DNA from: Platanthera guangdongensis
Taxonomy: Eukaryota; Streptophyta; Magnoliopsida; Asparagales; Orchidaceae
DNA: 64,000 nt
Reading direction: 5' to 3'
Assembly (NCBI GenBank): GCA_039583875.1
Contig: CM077151.1
Span: 118,893,519 to 118,957,518 of the forward strand
The notes under the pieces were generated by a model. That model searched no databases, had not been told where the DNA came from, and worked only from the letters and a program-made list of their open reading frames with translations. Positions 54,107 through 64,000 of the stretch are shown in pieces. Position numbers and translations under genes: made by a program. Numbering within the stretch: the first letter of the stretch is position 1; each line of letters starts with the position of its first letter.

Positions 54107-54116
54107 CTATATATAG
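54107..54116 (+). promoter_or_regulatory. TATA box of R6 LTR
   Basis: GCTATATATAGGACC lies about 17 bp after the last array unit, in the orientation of R6. The tight spacing mirrors R4, where the TATA box follows the palindromes by about 15 bp. Confidence 0.65.
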
Positions 54117-56347
54117 GACCGTTTGTTCTCTCCACGTTTCTCCTTTTCCCGAGCTGCTATTAGCTTCCAGCGGGTTGTGCGGGATACGGAGGCGCTGGAG
54201 CTTTCGCCGGCATTTTCGGGAGGATTTTAGCTCGGTTTCCTCATGTGTCTGCAGATTTGGCTTCCTCTCGTCTGGATCTTTATTCCTAGGTAAGTTATGC
54301 TTGTTCTAGGGCTGTTTCTAGGAGTTAGTGTTTTCAGTTTCTCTTCTTCTTCTCTTAAGCCCTATTTTTGACTCATAGGTGGCCGATCTTGCCGCCAAAG
54401 CCAGATTTCTTGTTGCAGCTGCTGCATCTTGGCGGTGAGGCAAGTGGCTCCTTGCCCTTGCCAATTTGACCTCTTTTTTTACTTTGTTAATTTGCCGTAA
54501 TTAGCTCTATTTTTGCCTCTAGGAGCTAGTGCAGCAATGCTTCTTTATTTCAGCCATGTCCGGTTCAGGTTGTCTAAGAATTAAGCTAATCTCTCCTTCT
54601 TTATTCTCGGTTTGGTGTGCAGTTGGTAGCTGGAGGTAGGGTATGGTTGTATTTAGCTGTAGTATAAGTCAGATAGCTGTTGTGGCCGGATAGAATGGTT
54701 AGAAGAGAGAGTTGGAATTAAATTTCCAACTCTCTGTTTCCAAGCGTTGAGGTTTTAGCTTTTAGGCAGAGGTTTGAGCTTAGGCAGAGGTTTTAGAGTT
54801 GGAATTAAATTTCAAACTCTCTGTTTCCAAGCGTTGAGTGAGTGGACCTCACTCAACGCCTTGGCTGTTAGGCTTTTTGGCATGGAGTGTTGTGAACTCA
54901 CTCAATGTCGAAGTTAGTTTTTGCGGCTAAGTAGAAAGCGTTGACAACGCCGTCATCCAGCGATGGTTTTGCGGCTAAGTCATTTGGCATGGAGTGTGTG
55001 GAGCTCACTCAACGCCGCGTCGAGTGGACTCGACACTTTTGCCTTGGGTTGGTGTGCTTCCTTAGGATTGTTAGTGGATCTTCTCCATAGGGGGGGGGGT
55101 GTTTTGTGTTCGACTAGTTCTTTGGCATGCCGACTCTTGGGTTGTGGCAGGTGGTGGAGTTTTGGGTGCCTCTTGAGCGGTGTTTTTATGTGGAGAGCCG
55201 TGGCCACCACCTTTATTTGCCCCGTCTTAGGCTGGTGTGTTGGACCCTAGGGCTGCCACTGTTTGAACCCCTTAGCCCTTTTTGGATCTAATTTTGGTTA
55301 TGTACTCAGATCCATGTTTTGACCCCTGTCATTAGCCCACAAAGTTAGGACTGTTAGCTCCTTTCCTTGCTCATGGCTTTTTCTTTAGTACATCTTATAT
55401 GCCCTATTGCTGCTGCAGGTTCTTTTCTTTTGCAGAACATGTTGCTATTGTACTCACACTTGGTGTGTTTTCTTTTACTGTTCTTTAGACAGTGTTCTTT
55501 TCTTACTGTCCTGTTTTTCTTCTTCTGATAGCATTTATTGTTGTCGGGTGGTAAACCCTTCTTTACATGTTCTTAAAGTTAATGCTCTATTTACTTGCAC
55601 TATATTCTTGCTGAGGTGTTCTTTCCTTGAATGCCTAAGGTCCAGGTTGTAGCCGGTTGAGCGGCTAGAGATTTTGGTGGGTTTAGCTGATAGCCTCCTA
55701 GGTAGCTGAGGTTTCCGATCTTCATCCTTCTGAGGTAGTTATTTTCCTTTCTGTATAGACATGCATACTCACCAGTGGGATCATGTCAGGTTGTTGATGC
55801 CCACTGGTGGCTTTCTTATGATGCTGGATATGAACTAAAACTGCTACTTTTGTCTATTGTTGGTTGTTTACTTGTCTTCTGGGAAGGATTTATGCTAGGT
55901 TGCATGTTAGGTATTTTAAACCCTAAATTATTACTACGAGTATCTCATGCACATCATGTTTATAAAACTAAAGCACTATTTTTCCTTAAGCGTAAAGACT
56001 ATCCTTTTTATATATTCTATGCTAACCTTAGAGTCGTGCATACCATGAGTCGTCCCTCGGGGACGCTTATGCTCATTTAGGATGTCAAAATAACCTAATT
56101 AAAGTATTTTCCGCTGCGAATAAATATATATTTTAATCGTGGACTAGCTGATCCACTGTGCCGAGGGATACAATCATTAAATATAACTGGTTTTCTTTCA
56201 TATTAAACTATGAATATTCCTTAAAAATCTAAAGTCTGGAGTTTTGCCTGAACGTGTGCAGTTATCCTCTGCACGACGTGGCATAACGGCACGTATTTTC
56301 TCTTACTCTAATACGATTTTATTGTTGAGAAAATGCGGGATGTGACA

Positions 56348-57986
56348 GTGTCTCCACAACTTCAAAGCATAAATGATTGCAGCAAACTCCAAGTCGTGTG
56401 TAGTATAATTCCTTTCATGGACCTTTAGTTGTCTTGATACATACGCAATCACCTTGTTGTATTGCATCAAAACGCAACCGACTCCAACTCGTGAAGCATC
56501 CACATAAACAGCATACTCTACTCCTTCCGTAGGCAATGCCAGAACTGGGGCAGAATACAATCCCCTCTTGAGCTCTCGAAAATCTTCTTCACAGGCATAA
56601 CTCCAAATGAAAGATGTGCTCTTCTGAGTAAGCTTGGTCAACGGTGTAGACAGTTATGAAAATCCTTTCATGAATCTCCTATAGAACCCTGCCAACCATA
56701 AGAAGCTCGTTATCTCCTTAGGCGTTAAAGGCCTCTTCTAATCCAACCTTGCGGTTATCTTAGTCGGGTCCACAGAGATACCACTTTTACTCATAATATG
56801 ACCTATGAATGACATCTGAGAAAGCCAAAACTCGCACTTGCTTAGCTTCGCATACAGCTTATGCTCACTCAAAGTAGCCAAAACTAAACGCAAGTGCAAG
56901 ACATGCTCTTTTACATTTCTAGAATACACCCGAACTTCGTCAATGAACACAACCACAAACTGATCCAGAAAATCCTCGAACACCCTATTCATCTTGTCCA
57001 TAAAATCAAAAGGTGCATTCGTTAACCCAAACAACATTACCAGAAACTCAAAATGACCGTTACGGGAACGAAAAGTAGTCCGCGGAACATCTGACTCCCG
57101 GATTCTAATCTAGTGGTAGCCCGAACGAAGGTCGATCTTTGATAACACGGAACTACCCCGCAATTGGTCAAACAAATCATCAATCTTAGGCAACAGATAT
57201 CTGTTCTTGATAGTCACCTTGTTCAGCTCTCGATAATCTATGAACAGCCTCATCTTTCCATACTTTTTCTTCACGAAGAGGACTGATGCACCCCAAGGGG
57301 AAGAACTAGGTCTAATGAAACCACACTCCAATAACTCATCCAGTTGAGTATGCAGCTCCTATAACTCACGGGGCGCCATGCGGTAAGGTGCTTTTGCAAT
57401 AGGGCGAGTGCCTGGCTTAAGATCTATAGCGAACTCCACCTCTCTCTTGGGAGGAATTCCGGAAAGACTAGCAGGAACAAAATCTGGAAAACTCTCGCAC
57501 CACAGAATTGTCCTCAACATGAGGCACATCGGTGCACTTTCTAGAATAGAAACAAAAAAAGATTCACAGCCAAACTCTAAGTGTTGACGAGCATGTACCG
57601 CAAAAATGATTGGGGAGTCCTGACGTGGCAAGCCATACACGCTCGAGGGTTGTCCATTATCTCCCCTGAAATCCAAGCGCATAACTTTGACTGGATGACA
57701 GCATGATATCGGGATAGCCAATCCATGCCCAAGATCACGTCGAAATCCATCAGATCTGACACCTTCAGATTTGCAAAAGCTACGAAACCACCTATAGAAA
57801 TAGGGCACTGTTGAATACCCTGACTTGACATCACCAGATCTCCTGAAGGGAAGTTGACATTCAAAGCATCATCTAACTAATCAACGACCCAATGATGTTG
57901 GTCTATAAAACTCCTAGCAACGAAGGAGTGAGTAGCGCCTGAATCGAAGAGAACACGCACCCACTTATTCTTTACCTTAAACTCAC
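56348..57986 (-). pseudogene. R8 pol (protease to RNase H), broken and truncated
   Basis: Protease and RT segments are recognisable: [35 protein letters not shown] and the RT active site, here FIDEV in [12 protein letters not shown], so the second catalytic Asp is lost. RNase H begins ([11 protein letters not shown]) and the sequence ends at ALKLWRH, where R6 is inserted. Frameshifts and stops lie near 57350, 57100 and 56650. It is nonfunctional. Confidence 0.85.
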
Positions 57987-58064
57987 CTAAAACATTGCAC
58001 GCTACTAAAAAAATAGAAGTTTGATATTTACTACAAAAGATTGCTAATTGTGACCGAGACTAAC
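57987..58064 (-). other. R8 gag-pol intron (78 bp)
   Basis: Donor ATTTCAG followed by GTTAGTC, acceptor GTGCAATGTTTTAG. The join gives VISG then EFKVKN in frame with the protease lead-in. The donor carries TAG in the gag frame, as in R6 and R7. Confidence 0.75.
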
Positions 58065-59275
58065 CTGAAATCACTTGAGCAGAGGACTGAGCCTCCTCCT
58101 TGGTCGGCACATTTAGCTTCCCCTCCACCTTGTCCACGTGCTGCAGGGGCAGCGGTAGAGTTAGCAAAGGAACCCCCTGCAGCGTGGGCTGGGACTGCGG
58201 ACAATCAGCCTTCATGTGCCCTTTCTGACCGCACTGGAAGCAAGCTCCAGCCTTCTTGAAGCAACGATCTGCATCATTCCCCTTCCTCTGGCAGTAGGTA
58301 CAAACAAGGTCTCCTTTAGGTGCATCCGGGATCACATGCACCTACGACTGCTTCAACGCATCCTGTCTCTTAAAACATCTTTTGAAAGAATGGCCTGCCT
58401 TGCCACGGAAACTGCACACTTCATTTCGTCCTTTCTTTGATGCAAGGCCAGATGCCCTAGAACTTTCGCTGTCATCAGATTTTCTCTTATTATTCCATGC
58501 TTGCAGTCCACGATTATTTGCATTGTCAATGTCCTCTATCTTCAGTGTAGCTTTGACAGCTTCAGCATAAGTCTCAGACCTATAAGCGCATGCTAACTGC
58601 TAGATGTCACTCCTTAGATCACCCAGAAAATGCTTGACTCTGCCCGCTTCAGAGGCCACTAAATCTGGGGCAAAATAACTCAACTTATTGAATTCGACAT
58701 AATACTCACTAACGGTGAGTTGTCTTTGCTTCAGATGTTGGAAGTTATTCACCAGACGGTCTTGCTCGACTGGTGGCAAAAACTTATTATGTTGCATTCC
58801 CTTGAATGAATCCCATGAACATCCATCGGTATTATCCACCAGCTCTTCACAAGACACTTTAGCTTGTACGCGGAAACCATCACCTTCTGGTCAGTGGAAA
58901 TTCCAGAATAGGAGAACATTTCCACGATAGCAATAATTTAGTCGTCTAACGCCATAAAGTCTGCTCTACCGTCATAGTTAGGAGGTCCTAAGAGCTGTAA
59001 AAATGAAATGAAGTTCATCTCTGCTGGCAGTAACACTGGGGGCACGAGAGGAGTAGGAGGAATAGGAACGGCCTGCCCCACAGCAGGGTCCTGCACTCTA
59101 GGCAGCTGCCCTGAGACGGCAGTCAACAATGCCTGTATTTGCAATTGCATCTCAATCATTTGCCGTGACAGGGCCTCATTGCTCTACTGCAGCCCTTCAA
59201 TTAAGGCATCGCTCTACGCACCTGATGACTCACCCTCCGATAGGGGAGTCGACCTTGTCGCAATACGCTTTGGAG
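58065..59275 (-). pseudogene. R8 gag, broken
   Basis: The start codon is degraded (ATA near 59275) and several in-frame stops follow. The N-terminal TRSTPLSEGESSG, the linker VPIPPTPLVPPV and the capsid core are recognisable. Zinc knuckles are damaged: CSFRGKAGHSFKRC (Cys to Arg), CTYCQRKGNDADRC (His to Asn) and an intact CFQCGQKGHMKADC. TAG at 58344-58342 lies between knuckles 1 and 2, as in R6 and R7. Confidence 0.85.
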
Positions 59276-59785
59276 GTATCTCTACAGGACAAACATACAA
59301 TTATCAAGACATAGCTTAAGACACCTAAGCTAGCAAACTCAAACTTCCTAGTTCAAACTAGGTCAAATACACATACTTGCTTTTGCTGTCACCTTGCACC
59401 GATAATTTATACACGATGTTATGCATCTAACTTAGGACGATTAATCATCATCTCCTTAACACCAGTGATCCTGATATGAATGCATGAATGTTCAAAGTTC
59501 TATTTCAAATCATGTGTGTACATATGTCAACATGTACATCTTTAACTTGGCATGTGTGCTCATGCTATGTTATGATGTTTATGATTTGCTATGCATTCTA
59601 AAAAGGCCTTAGTTTATGTTATGAGCGGCATATGCATGAAATATTATTCAACCCATACTACATAATATCGCATGTAACAAAAAAGTAAAACGTTTTAATG
59701 GGCATCCATGTGATGATGATTATGCATCCCATACTACAAAACCGTCACATGTTGCCACCTATGTTGGATCCATATACAAACATAT
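59276..59785 (-). other. R8 leader with stem-loop relics
   Basis: A stem-loop at 59641-59668 has ATATTAT with ATAATAT and loop CAACCCATACTA (one loop change). It differs from R7 by a G-C to A-T pair swap. A second, at about 59718-59743, has a damaged arm (GATTATG with CAAAACC). The third is cut off by R9 at 59786. Confidence 0.75.
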
Positions 59786-61276
59786 TGAAAGTGAGGGATA
59801 GTTCTCCTTTACACTAAAGGGGGGTGAATAGTATATTTTAAATTTTTTTTTTTTACAACGAAGTTAAAGTAGGTGATATATATGTATATACGAAAAGAAA
59901 ACAATCACAGTACACAAATAAAACAAGTAAAGGAAATCCAGACGACACGATGAATTTATAGTGGTTCCCCAATAAATCTGGGTGCATCCACTCTTCTACC
60001 ACCCTGATAGGAATACACTACAGGTTTTTGCTCAGCTGCCCTACCACCACAGTTTTTTTCTCAGGTGCCCTGTCACCAGAATATCTATTTTTCTAAGGGA
60101 GATCTAGCATCCATTTAAGATTTGATCAGGTGCCCAAAAACTAATCACAAGTATTTTGATCAGGTGACTTGTGAACCAAAGGGTTAACTTTTGAAGGGAG
60201 GTAAAATGGTGTACACAGTAAAAGAAAATGAAAATGATTTTGTCTTCTCTGTCTCAAATCTCTAAGAAGACTAGTGGATTGTTGATGATGTCAAAGCTCC
60301 CCCTGAGTTGTGTCGATGATCAGGAGATGGAAGCTTTGCTTCAGTGTGTAGGCCTTCAAAGTTGATGTTGCTGTACAGTAAAGCTTTCAGACTGATATTT
60401 GATTTGTTTTCTCTTTAAGGCGTTAAGCAGATGATGAAGAACTCTATATGTAAAACTGTATTTGTTCTTCACTTATTTTTTTGTACTTTATTCCCTTTTT
60501 GTATATCTGTAATTTTTTGAAGGAGTATATATATCCTAGCAGATTTTAAACCTTTGAATTTTAAAATCTTTCCTTGGAATTGTTTGCATAATCTCTAGGA
60601 GTTAGAATGGCTCAATTTATCTTGAATGCATTTCCATAACAGTCCCAGTAATTTGGTATGGTAATAACTCTGTGAAATCCATAATTAATGCTCTCTGGCA
60701 ACGACTATATTCATTGGGATTATTATGCATTAATTATCATAGTATTACTTAATTGAAATAATTTGAAATCAATCTGTCATTAGTTGAACTGAGAAACTGC
60801 AGAGAATAAGTTGAACAGAAGTTTGAAGGAGTTAGTCGAACTCAGCCAATTTTCGTCAACCTGAGCTCCAAGTTCGTCGAACTGATAACTCTCTTTCGTC
60901 GACCTGAGCTCCAAGATGTCGAACAGAGTAAGTCCTTCATCGAGCTGAACTTAAAAGTAGGGAAATCAGTTTGTCGACCTCAGCTTGACTTTCATTGAGC
61001 TCAACTCAGAGAAGGAACTCTGAGTTCGTCGATCTGAGATTGACGATCGTCGAACTTTGTTTAGCTTTCATTGAACGACTTTTTTTACATACCTTTAACT
61101 GCTTTTTCTCTAAATCCTTCTATTGCTGAAGACTTCTGAAGGTAGGTTCCAACAATCTAACATCATGTAACTGAGCTTGACCCTGGAAACATCCTATGAC
61201 CCTAGACTATATATGTTGAGTCATCTAATCAATCCTAGTAGTGATCTTAGCCCCAATCACTAGTAAGGTTACAACA
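59786..61276 (-). repeat. R9 3' LTR (1491 bp)
   Basis: Plus-strand ends are TGAAAGTGAGGG and GGTTACAACA; on the element strand it begins TGTTGTAACC and ends CTCACTTTCA. The left part holds the phrase aaggggggtgaatag, common in plant copia LTRs. A TCGTCGA-rich array lies at 60820-61080 and a minus-strand TATA-like box at 60536-60523. Confidence 0.7.
60820..61080. repeat. TCGTCGA/GAGCTC array in R9 U3
   Basis: Repeated words include tcgtcgaactgag, ttcgtcgacctgagctcc, aagatgtcgaac and agctgaact; GTCGAC and GAGCTC are palindromes. The copies are irregular in spacing. It lies in U3, about 290 bp upstream (minus direction) of the TATA-like GGATATATATACTCC at 60536-60523. Confidence 0.7.
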
Positions 61277-61292
61277 ATCTCCCCCTATTTGG
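61277..61292 (-). other. R9 polypurine tract
   Basis: The minus strand reads CAAATAGGGGGAGATTG, then the LTR at 61276. This tract is typical of Ty1/copia SIRE-like elements. Confidence 0.75.
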
Positions 61293-61439
61293 GTGAGTAT
61301 ACTATAAAAACAAAGAACATCACAAAGCAACAAACTATCTGACTGAATTATAAATTGTTCTGCAGATATGAACAAATGTACCTTATGAGTATATTACAAC
61401 AATAACAAAGTTTAAAAAGCTTAAGCAAAGAGTTATGAA

Positions 61440-64000
61440 TCCTTCTCTGAAGCAGGTTTAGTGAAAATCATTTTTCTGGTATGGTCTTCTGCTTCTCTCT
61501 ATGTCATATTCATGTCTTCAGAACCAAGAATCTTCATAGACGTAGCCCTAGGAACAACTGCCTCTGGATACAAAGACATATATTGGTCAACATTAAATAG
61601 ATTTTCCTTTGCATACCTATCTATCTCTTTCCATATGTAGTGAGACATTTTTGAGAATTGGGATGTATCCTTCCCTTCTTCTCTGGATTTCCTGATCTGA
61701 GAAAGAGCTATAATCTCATTGAACCTGGCCATTCTGAAGTTGGGATCCATCTCTGGATCATAGACTGGAGATGGTGGCCTTTTCGGGCTTGATTTATCCT
61801 GCTGATTACTTTGAGATGTTTGTTGTTGGCTGCTTTGATTTCTTTGTTGTTGTTACTATCTTCTCTGACCAATATACTGTTGGCTGCTGCTCTGAGATGG
61901 CCCGGAATGATGATGAGAGTGAGAGATAGACCTGTGAGACTGAGAAACATTTCATGCTGCTCCTGCTGCTGGAGGAGGAGGAGTTCCTTTCCTAGATTGT
62001 GGAGGTGGAGAGTATATTCTACTCTTCTTACTGGCTTTCTGCTGATTCTTAGAATATCTCATCCAGTGTGGAGTCTCTGGAGTGAGAGTAATCCCATGCC
62101 GGATGTAGTATGGAATGTCAGCTGTAGAGGAAGGTTTAGAAACAACCTTAGTTGGAGCCTTCTTATTAAATTTCCTCTTCTTGGAACTGGAGTCATCCGC
62201 CTCATCTGAGTCTTCATCATCATCAAACTCTTCACCAGGATGATCATAAAGATCATCTAACTGCTTAATCATTTTTGAATAATCAATGGGTTTTCCTCTG
62301 GCTGTACAAATGTACTCTCTGTATCTGCTGCTATATGTAAATTTTCTTGCTCTACATCTTGAAATAAACTTTCATCAAAATCTAGCCTAGGGGATTTATC
62401 CCATGCAAAATTTGGTGGGGAATAGACTTGCTCTACAATATCTATTGAATCTTCAGAAAAAAAAAGATTGAGGAACTGAGGAACCAATTGAAAAACTGGT
62501 CCTTAGTTGCTCTAAAATAGAAGAGCTGACTGGAGCAGTGTAGCATTCTATAGCCTTATTAGAGCTATCAAAAACTGGAAAGCAATTGTTATGCAAAGAA
62601 TCAAAAATTGATAATAAAGAATTTAAGTTTACTATGTGATTAATAGAGACATCCACAACAGTAACTTCAGGAATAACTGAATCTACTTCTTCAACTAAAA
62701 ACATTTCTGAATCTTGAAAATCAACTATTGCTACTGCTGCTAAAACTACTGCTTGAGGAGCTTCTTCATTAGACATCTCCCCTTGTCTAGATCCAAGGAG
62801 ACCTGAATCTAGCCACCTAGAAGAAGGGACAGAGGAGATGAGGCAAGCTGTGAAGAAAGAGTATTGATGGTAGCAATAAGAGGACCCACTGCCTCATCAA
62901 TCAGCTTTTTGAGTGTGGGGTTAATGAATTCAAGAATGTTAGCAGAAATAGAAGAAAAATCAACATACATATAATCATTAGGATTATCATATATGGAAGG
63001 TTGATTAGCAGTAGAAGAGGATGGCATGGAGCAGGTTGGACGGATGGTAAAGGCTTGAGGAATAGAAGGTGTTGGAATGTCAGAAGGAGTGACATCGGGA
63101 TTAGTGTCTTCCTGAATAAGGGAATAAGGTGAGGATATATGAATTTGAGGTGAAAGAGATGGAGATGGAGATATATGAAATGGAGATGAATGAGGTGGTG
63201 GTGGTGGTGGTGGTGGAGGTTAAAAAAGATTGAAGTTAGGTAGATTAGAGAGAAGTGGAGATGATTGAGGTGAATGATGTACTGGTGAATGTGAATGGAA
63301 GGATGTAGAGGGAATCTCTTCAGATAAGGTGTTCTAAGGAGTAGGTAGAGAAGGTCTAGGGGATTGGTGTGGAGATGGTAGAAGAGAAGAATGTGGAGGA
63401 ACCAAAAGCTCTTCAGGGGTTGGGAGTGGGTAATCCCTAAGCCATCCAGGGCTGTAATAGCCACTCTCCCAACCCCTGAAGAGGTATTCTGTAACTGCTC
63501 TAGAAGTGGAATCCCTGGATTGCTTAGGGATTACCCTCTCCCATCTACCAAAGAGAGCAGATGTAAGCCTCTTAGAAGCATTAATAAAGATGGTCTGGGA
63601 GACCAACAACTCGGGACATTTCTTCTGTAGGAAAATTCCTAAAATTCTGTCATATCCTCCAGATTTACCTGTAATCTTCTTCTTAATGGAATCAAATAGA
63701 ATTAATCCCCAATTAATCATTCTCTTATTAACCAAGGCACAAATCAGATGAAACTAGTGCCTGGTTATGTGATCATGAGCTGAGTGCTTGCCCTACATAA
63801 CCTGTCCAACAATATCAGCAAAAATTTGTATTCTATTTAAAAAAATTATTTAAAAGGTGGTTACGGTTTCCCTAGGAGTGACCCAACCTATCTAGCATAT
63901 CATTAAACTCAGAGCTAGACATTTTTATATCATCATCTCCATTAACAAAACCAAAAATTTCAGTAAGAATTTCTGGATATAAATGAACCTGATTACCTGA
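61440..64000 (-). pseudogene. R9 env-like extra reading frame, decayed
   Basis: Fragments in several frames appear to come from one long gene: near 63790-63334 (HLICALVNKRMINWGLILF, with a TAG shortly before), 63027-62809, 62776-62453, 62487-62269, 62272-61952 and 61750-61499. The first fragment resembles the conserved N-terminal domain of extra frames in SIRE-type elements, sometimes called env-like. Later parts are low-complexity: an acidic run, a KKRKF basic motif and proline-rich stretches. I see no signal peptide or membrane span that would support a true envelope protein. It is broken by stops and shifts. Confidence 0.5.
63409..63542. repeat. Two interleaved long inverted repeats in R9
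   Basis: Arm A, CTCTTCAGGGGTTGGGAG (63409-63426), pairs with CTCCCAACCCCTGAAGAG ending at 63484, 18 of 18. Arm B, 63429-63451, pairs with 63513-63535 at 22 of 23 and extends outward. The order is A, B, A', B', so the pairs cross rather than nest. In RNA this would be a pseudoknot or two competing hairpins. Confidence 0.85.

Larger units (their letters stand above)
35506..56347 (+). mobile_element. R6: decayed Tekay-like element, interrupted by R7
   Basis: R6 is plus-strand. The end of its 5' LTR (35506-36430) aligns with the end of its 3' LTR (55423-56347). Primer site, leader stem-loops, broken gag, intron and broken pol follow. The 3' LTR starts at 41925, is split by R7 after 42019 and runs 53025-56347 (the first 5 bp being the R7 target duplication). 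Several stops and frameshifts show age. R6 sits within R8 pol; the 5 bp after it (56348-56352, GTGTC) should be the target duplication. Confidence 0.85.
53025..56347 (+). repeat. R6 3' LTR, second part
   Basis: Resumes after R7 with the duplicated GTCTT, then ctctttaggttccctgagtgg. It holds the (TA)n tract, the 37-bp palindrome array, a TATA box and a long transcribed part ending GGATGTGACA. From 55423 it matches the R6 5' LTR. A repeated phrase (gagttggaattaaatttc...aactctctgtttccaagcgttga) occurs twice between 54708 and 54840. Confidence 0.85.
56348..59785 (-). mobile_element. R8: decayed Tekay-like element
   Basis: R8 is the host of the R6 insertion and lies on the minus strand. Its leader, gag, intron and the first half of pol are right of R6; the rest of pol and the 3' LTR must be left of the window. 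R9 interrupts its leader at 59786. Sequence and layout match R6 and R7, but many stops and shifts mark it as old. It is the outermost layer seen. Confidence 0.82.
59786..64000 (-). mobile_element. R9: 3' part of a SIRE/Maximus-like Ty1/copia element
   Basis: Minus-strand element with its 3' LTR at 59786-61276, a polypurine tract just right of it, and a decayed extra reading frame before that. The polypurine tract AATAGGGGGAGATTG next to an LTR starting TGTTG, and an extra frame after pol, are typical of SIRE/Maximus. RT and integrase lie beyond the window, so the lineage call is tentative. It is inserted in the R8 leader. Confidence 0.6.

Noticed and set aside
53526..54309. Long open frames in all six frames, rich in CRHxVD-like repeats
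   Set aside because: The 37-bp unit has no stop triplets and is not a multiple of three, so every frame is open by construction. No start context, domain or relative supports a protein.
63194..63222. GGT trinucleotide run
   Set aside because: A simple microsatellite within the decayed R9 frame; nothing points to function.

Overview
The window is plant repeat DNA. I found no host gene, rRNA, tRNA or CRISPR array. The families present (long-LTR Ty3/gypsy elements of the Tekay/Del, Tat and Athila lineages, plus a SIRE/Maximus-like Ty1/copia element) point to an angiosperm nuclear genome; the species cannot be read from the sequence. The window is almost entirely nested LTR retrotransposons, which I number R1 to R9 from left to right.

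Layout. R1 (1-3137, minus, Tekay-like) shows only its leader, primer-binding site and 5' LTR. R2 (3138 to about 13073, plus, Tat lineage) has pol with dual RNase H, and behind it two antisense genes (7887-9717, three exons; 10179-12140), each with its own TATA box, then an LTR-like end. R3 (13074-20131 and 33631-33965, plus, Tekay/Del) has open gag and pol. R4 (20132-33625, minus, Athila) is complete, with 3.1-kb LTRs and target duplication GCCCT. R5 (33966-35505, minus) is an LTR fragment. R6 (35506-42019 and 53025-56347, plus, Tekay-like) is decayed. R7 (42020-53024, minus, Tekay-like) is complete, with 2.77-kb LTRs and target duplication GTCTT. R8 (56348-59785, minus, Tekay-like) is decayed. 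R9 (from 59786, minus, SIRE-like) shows its 3' LTR and a decayed env-like reading frame.

Nesting. The junctions give R8 containing R6, containing R5, containing R3, containing R2, containing R1: six levels. R4 sits in the 3' LTR of R3, R7 in the 3' LTR of R6, and R9 in the leader of R8. R4 is the youngest datable insertion (I counted about eight substitutions between its LTRs); R7 is older (about 1 percent).

Most interesting signals. (1) The Tekay-like elements R1, R6, R7 and R8 carry a set of stem-loops between primer-binding site and gag, with one shared 12-nt loop and stems that differ by compensatory changes: a candidate packaging or dimerisation signal. (2) LTRs of several unrelated lineages carry arrays of short palindromes in U3, several just upstream of a TATA box; in R3 the arms covary. 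R1, R3 and R4, from different lineages or families, share essentially the same module. (3) Gag and pol of R3, R6, R7 and R8 are joined by a 78-96 bp intron whose 5' splice site also holds the gag stop codon. (4) R6, R7 and R8 share an in-frame TAG at the same place inside gag. (5) R2 carries an antisense two-gene cassette with paired promoters.

All alignments and counts were made by eye. Family assignments rest on recognised motifs, not on database searches.
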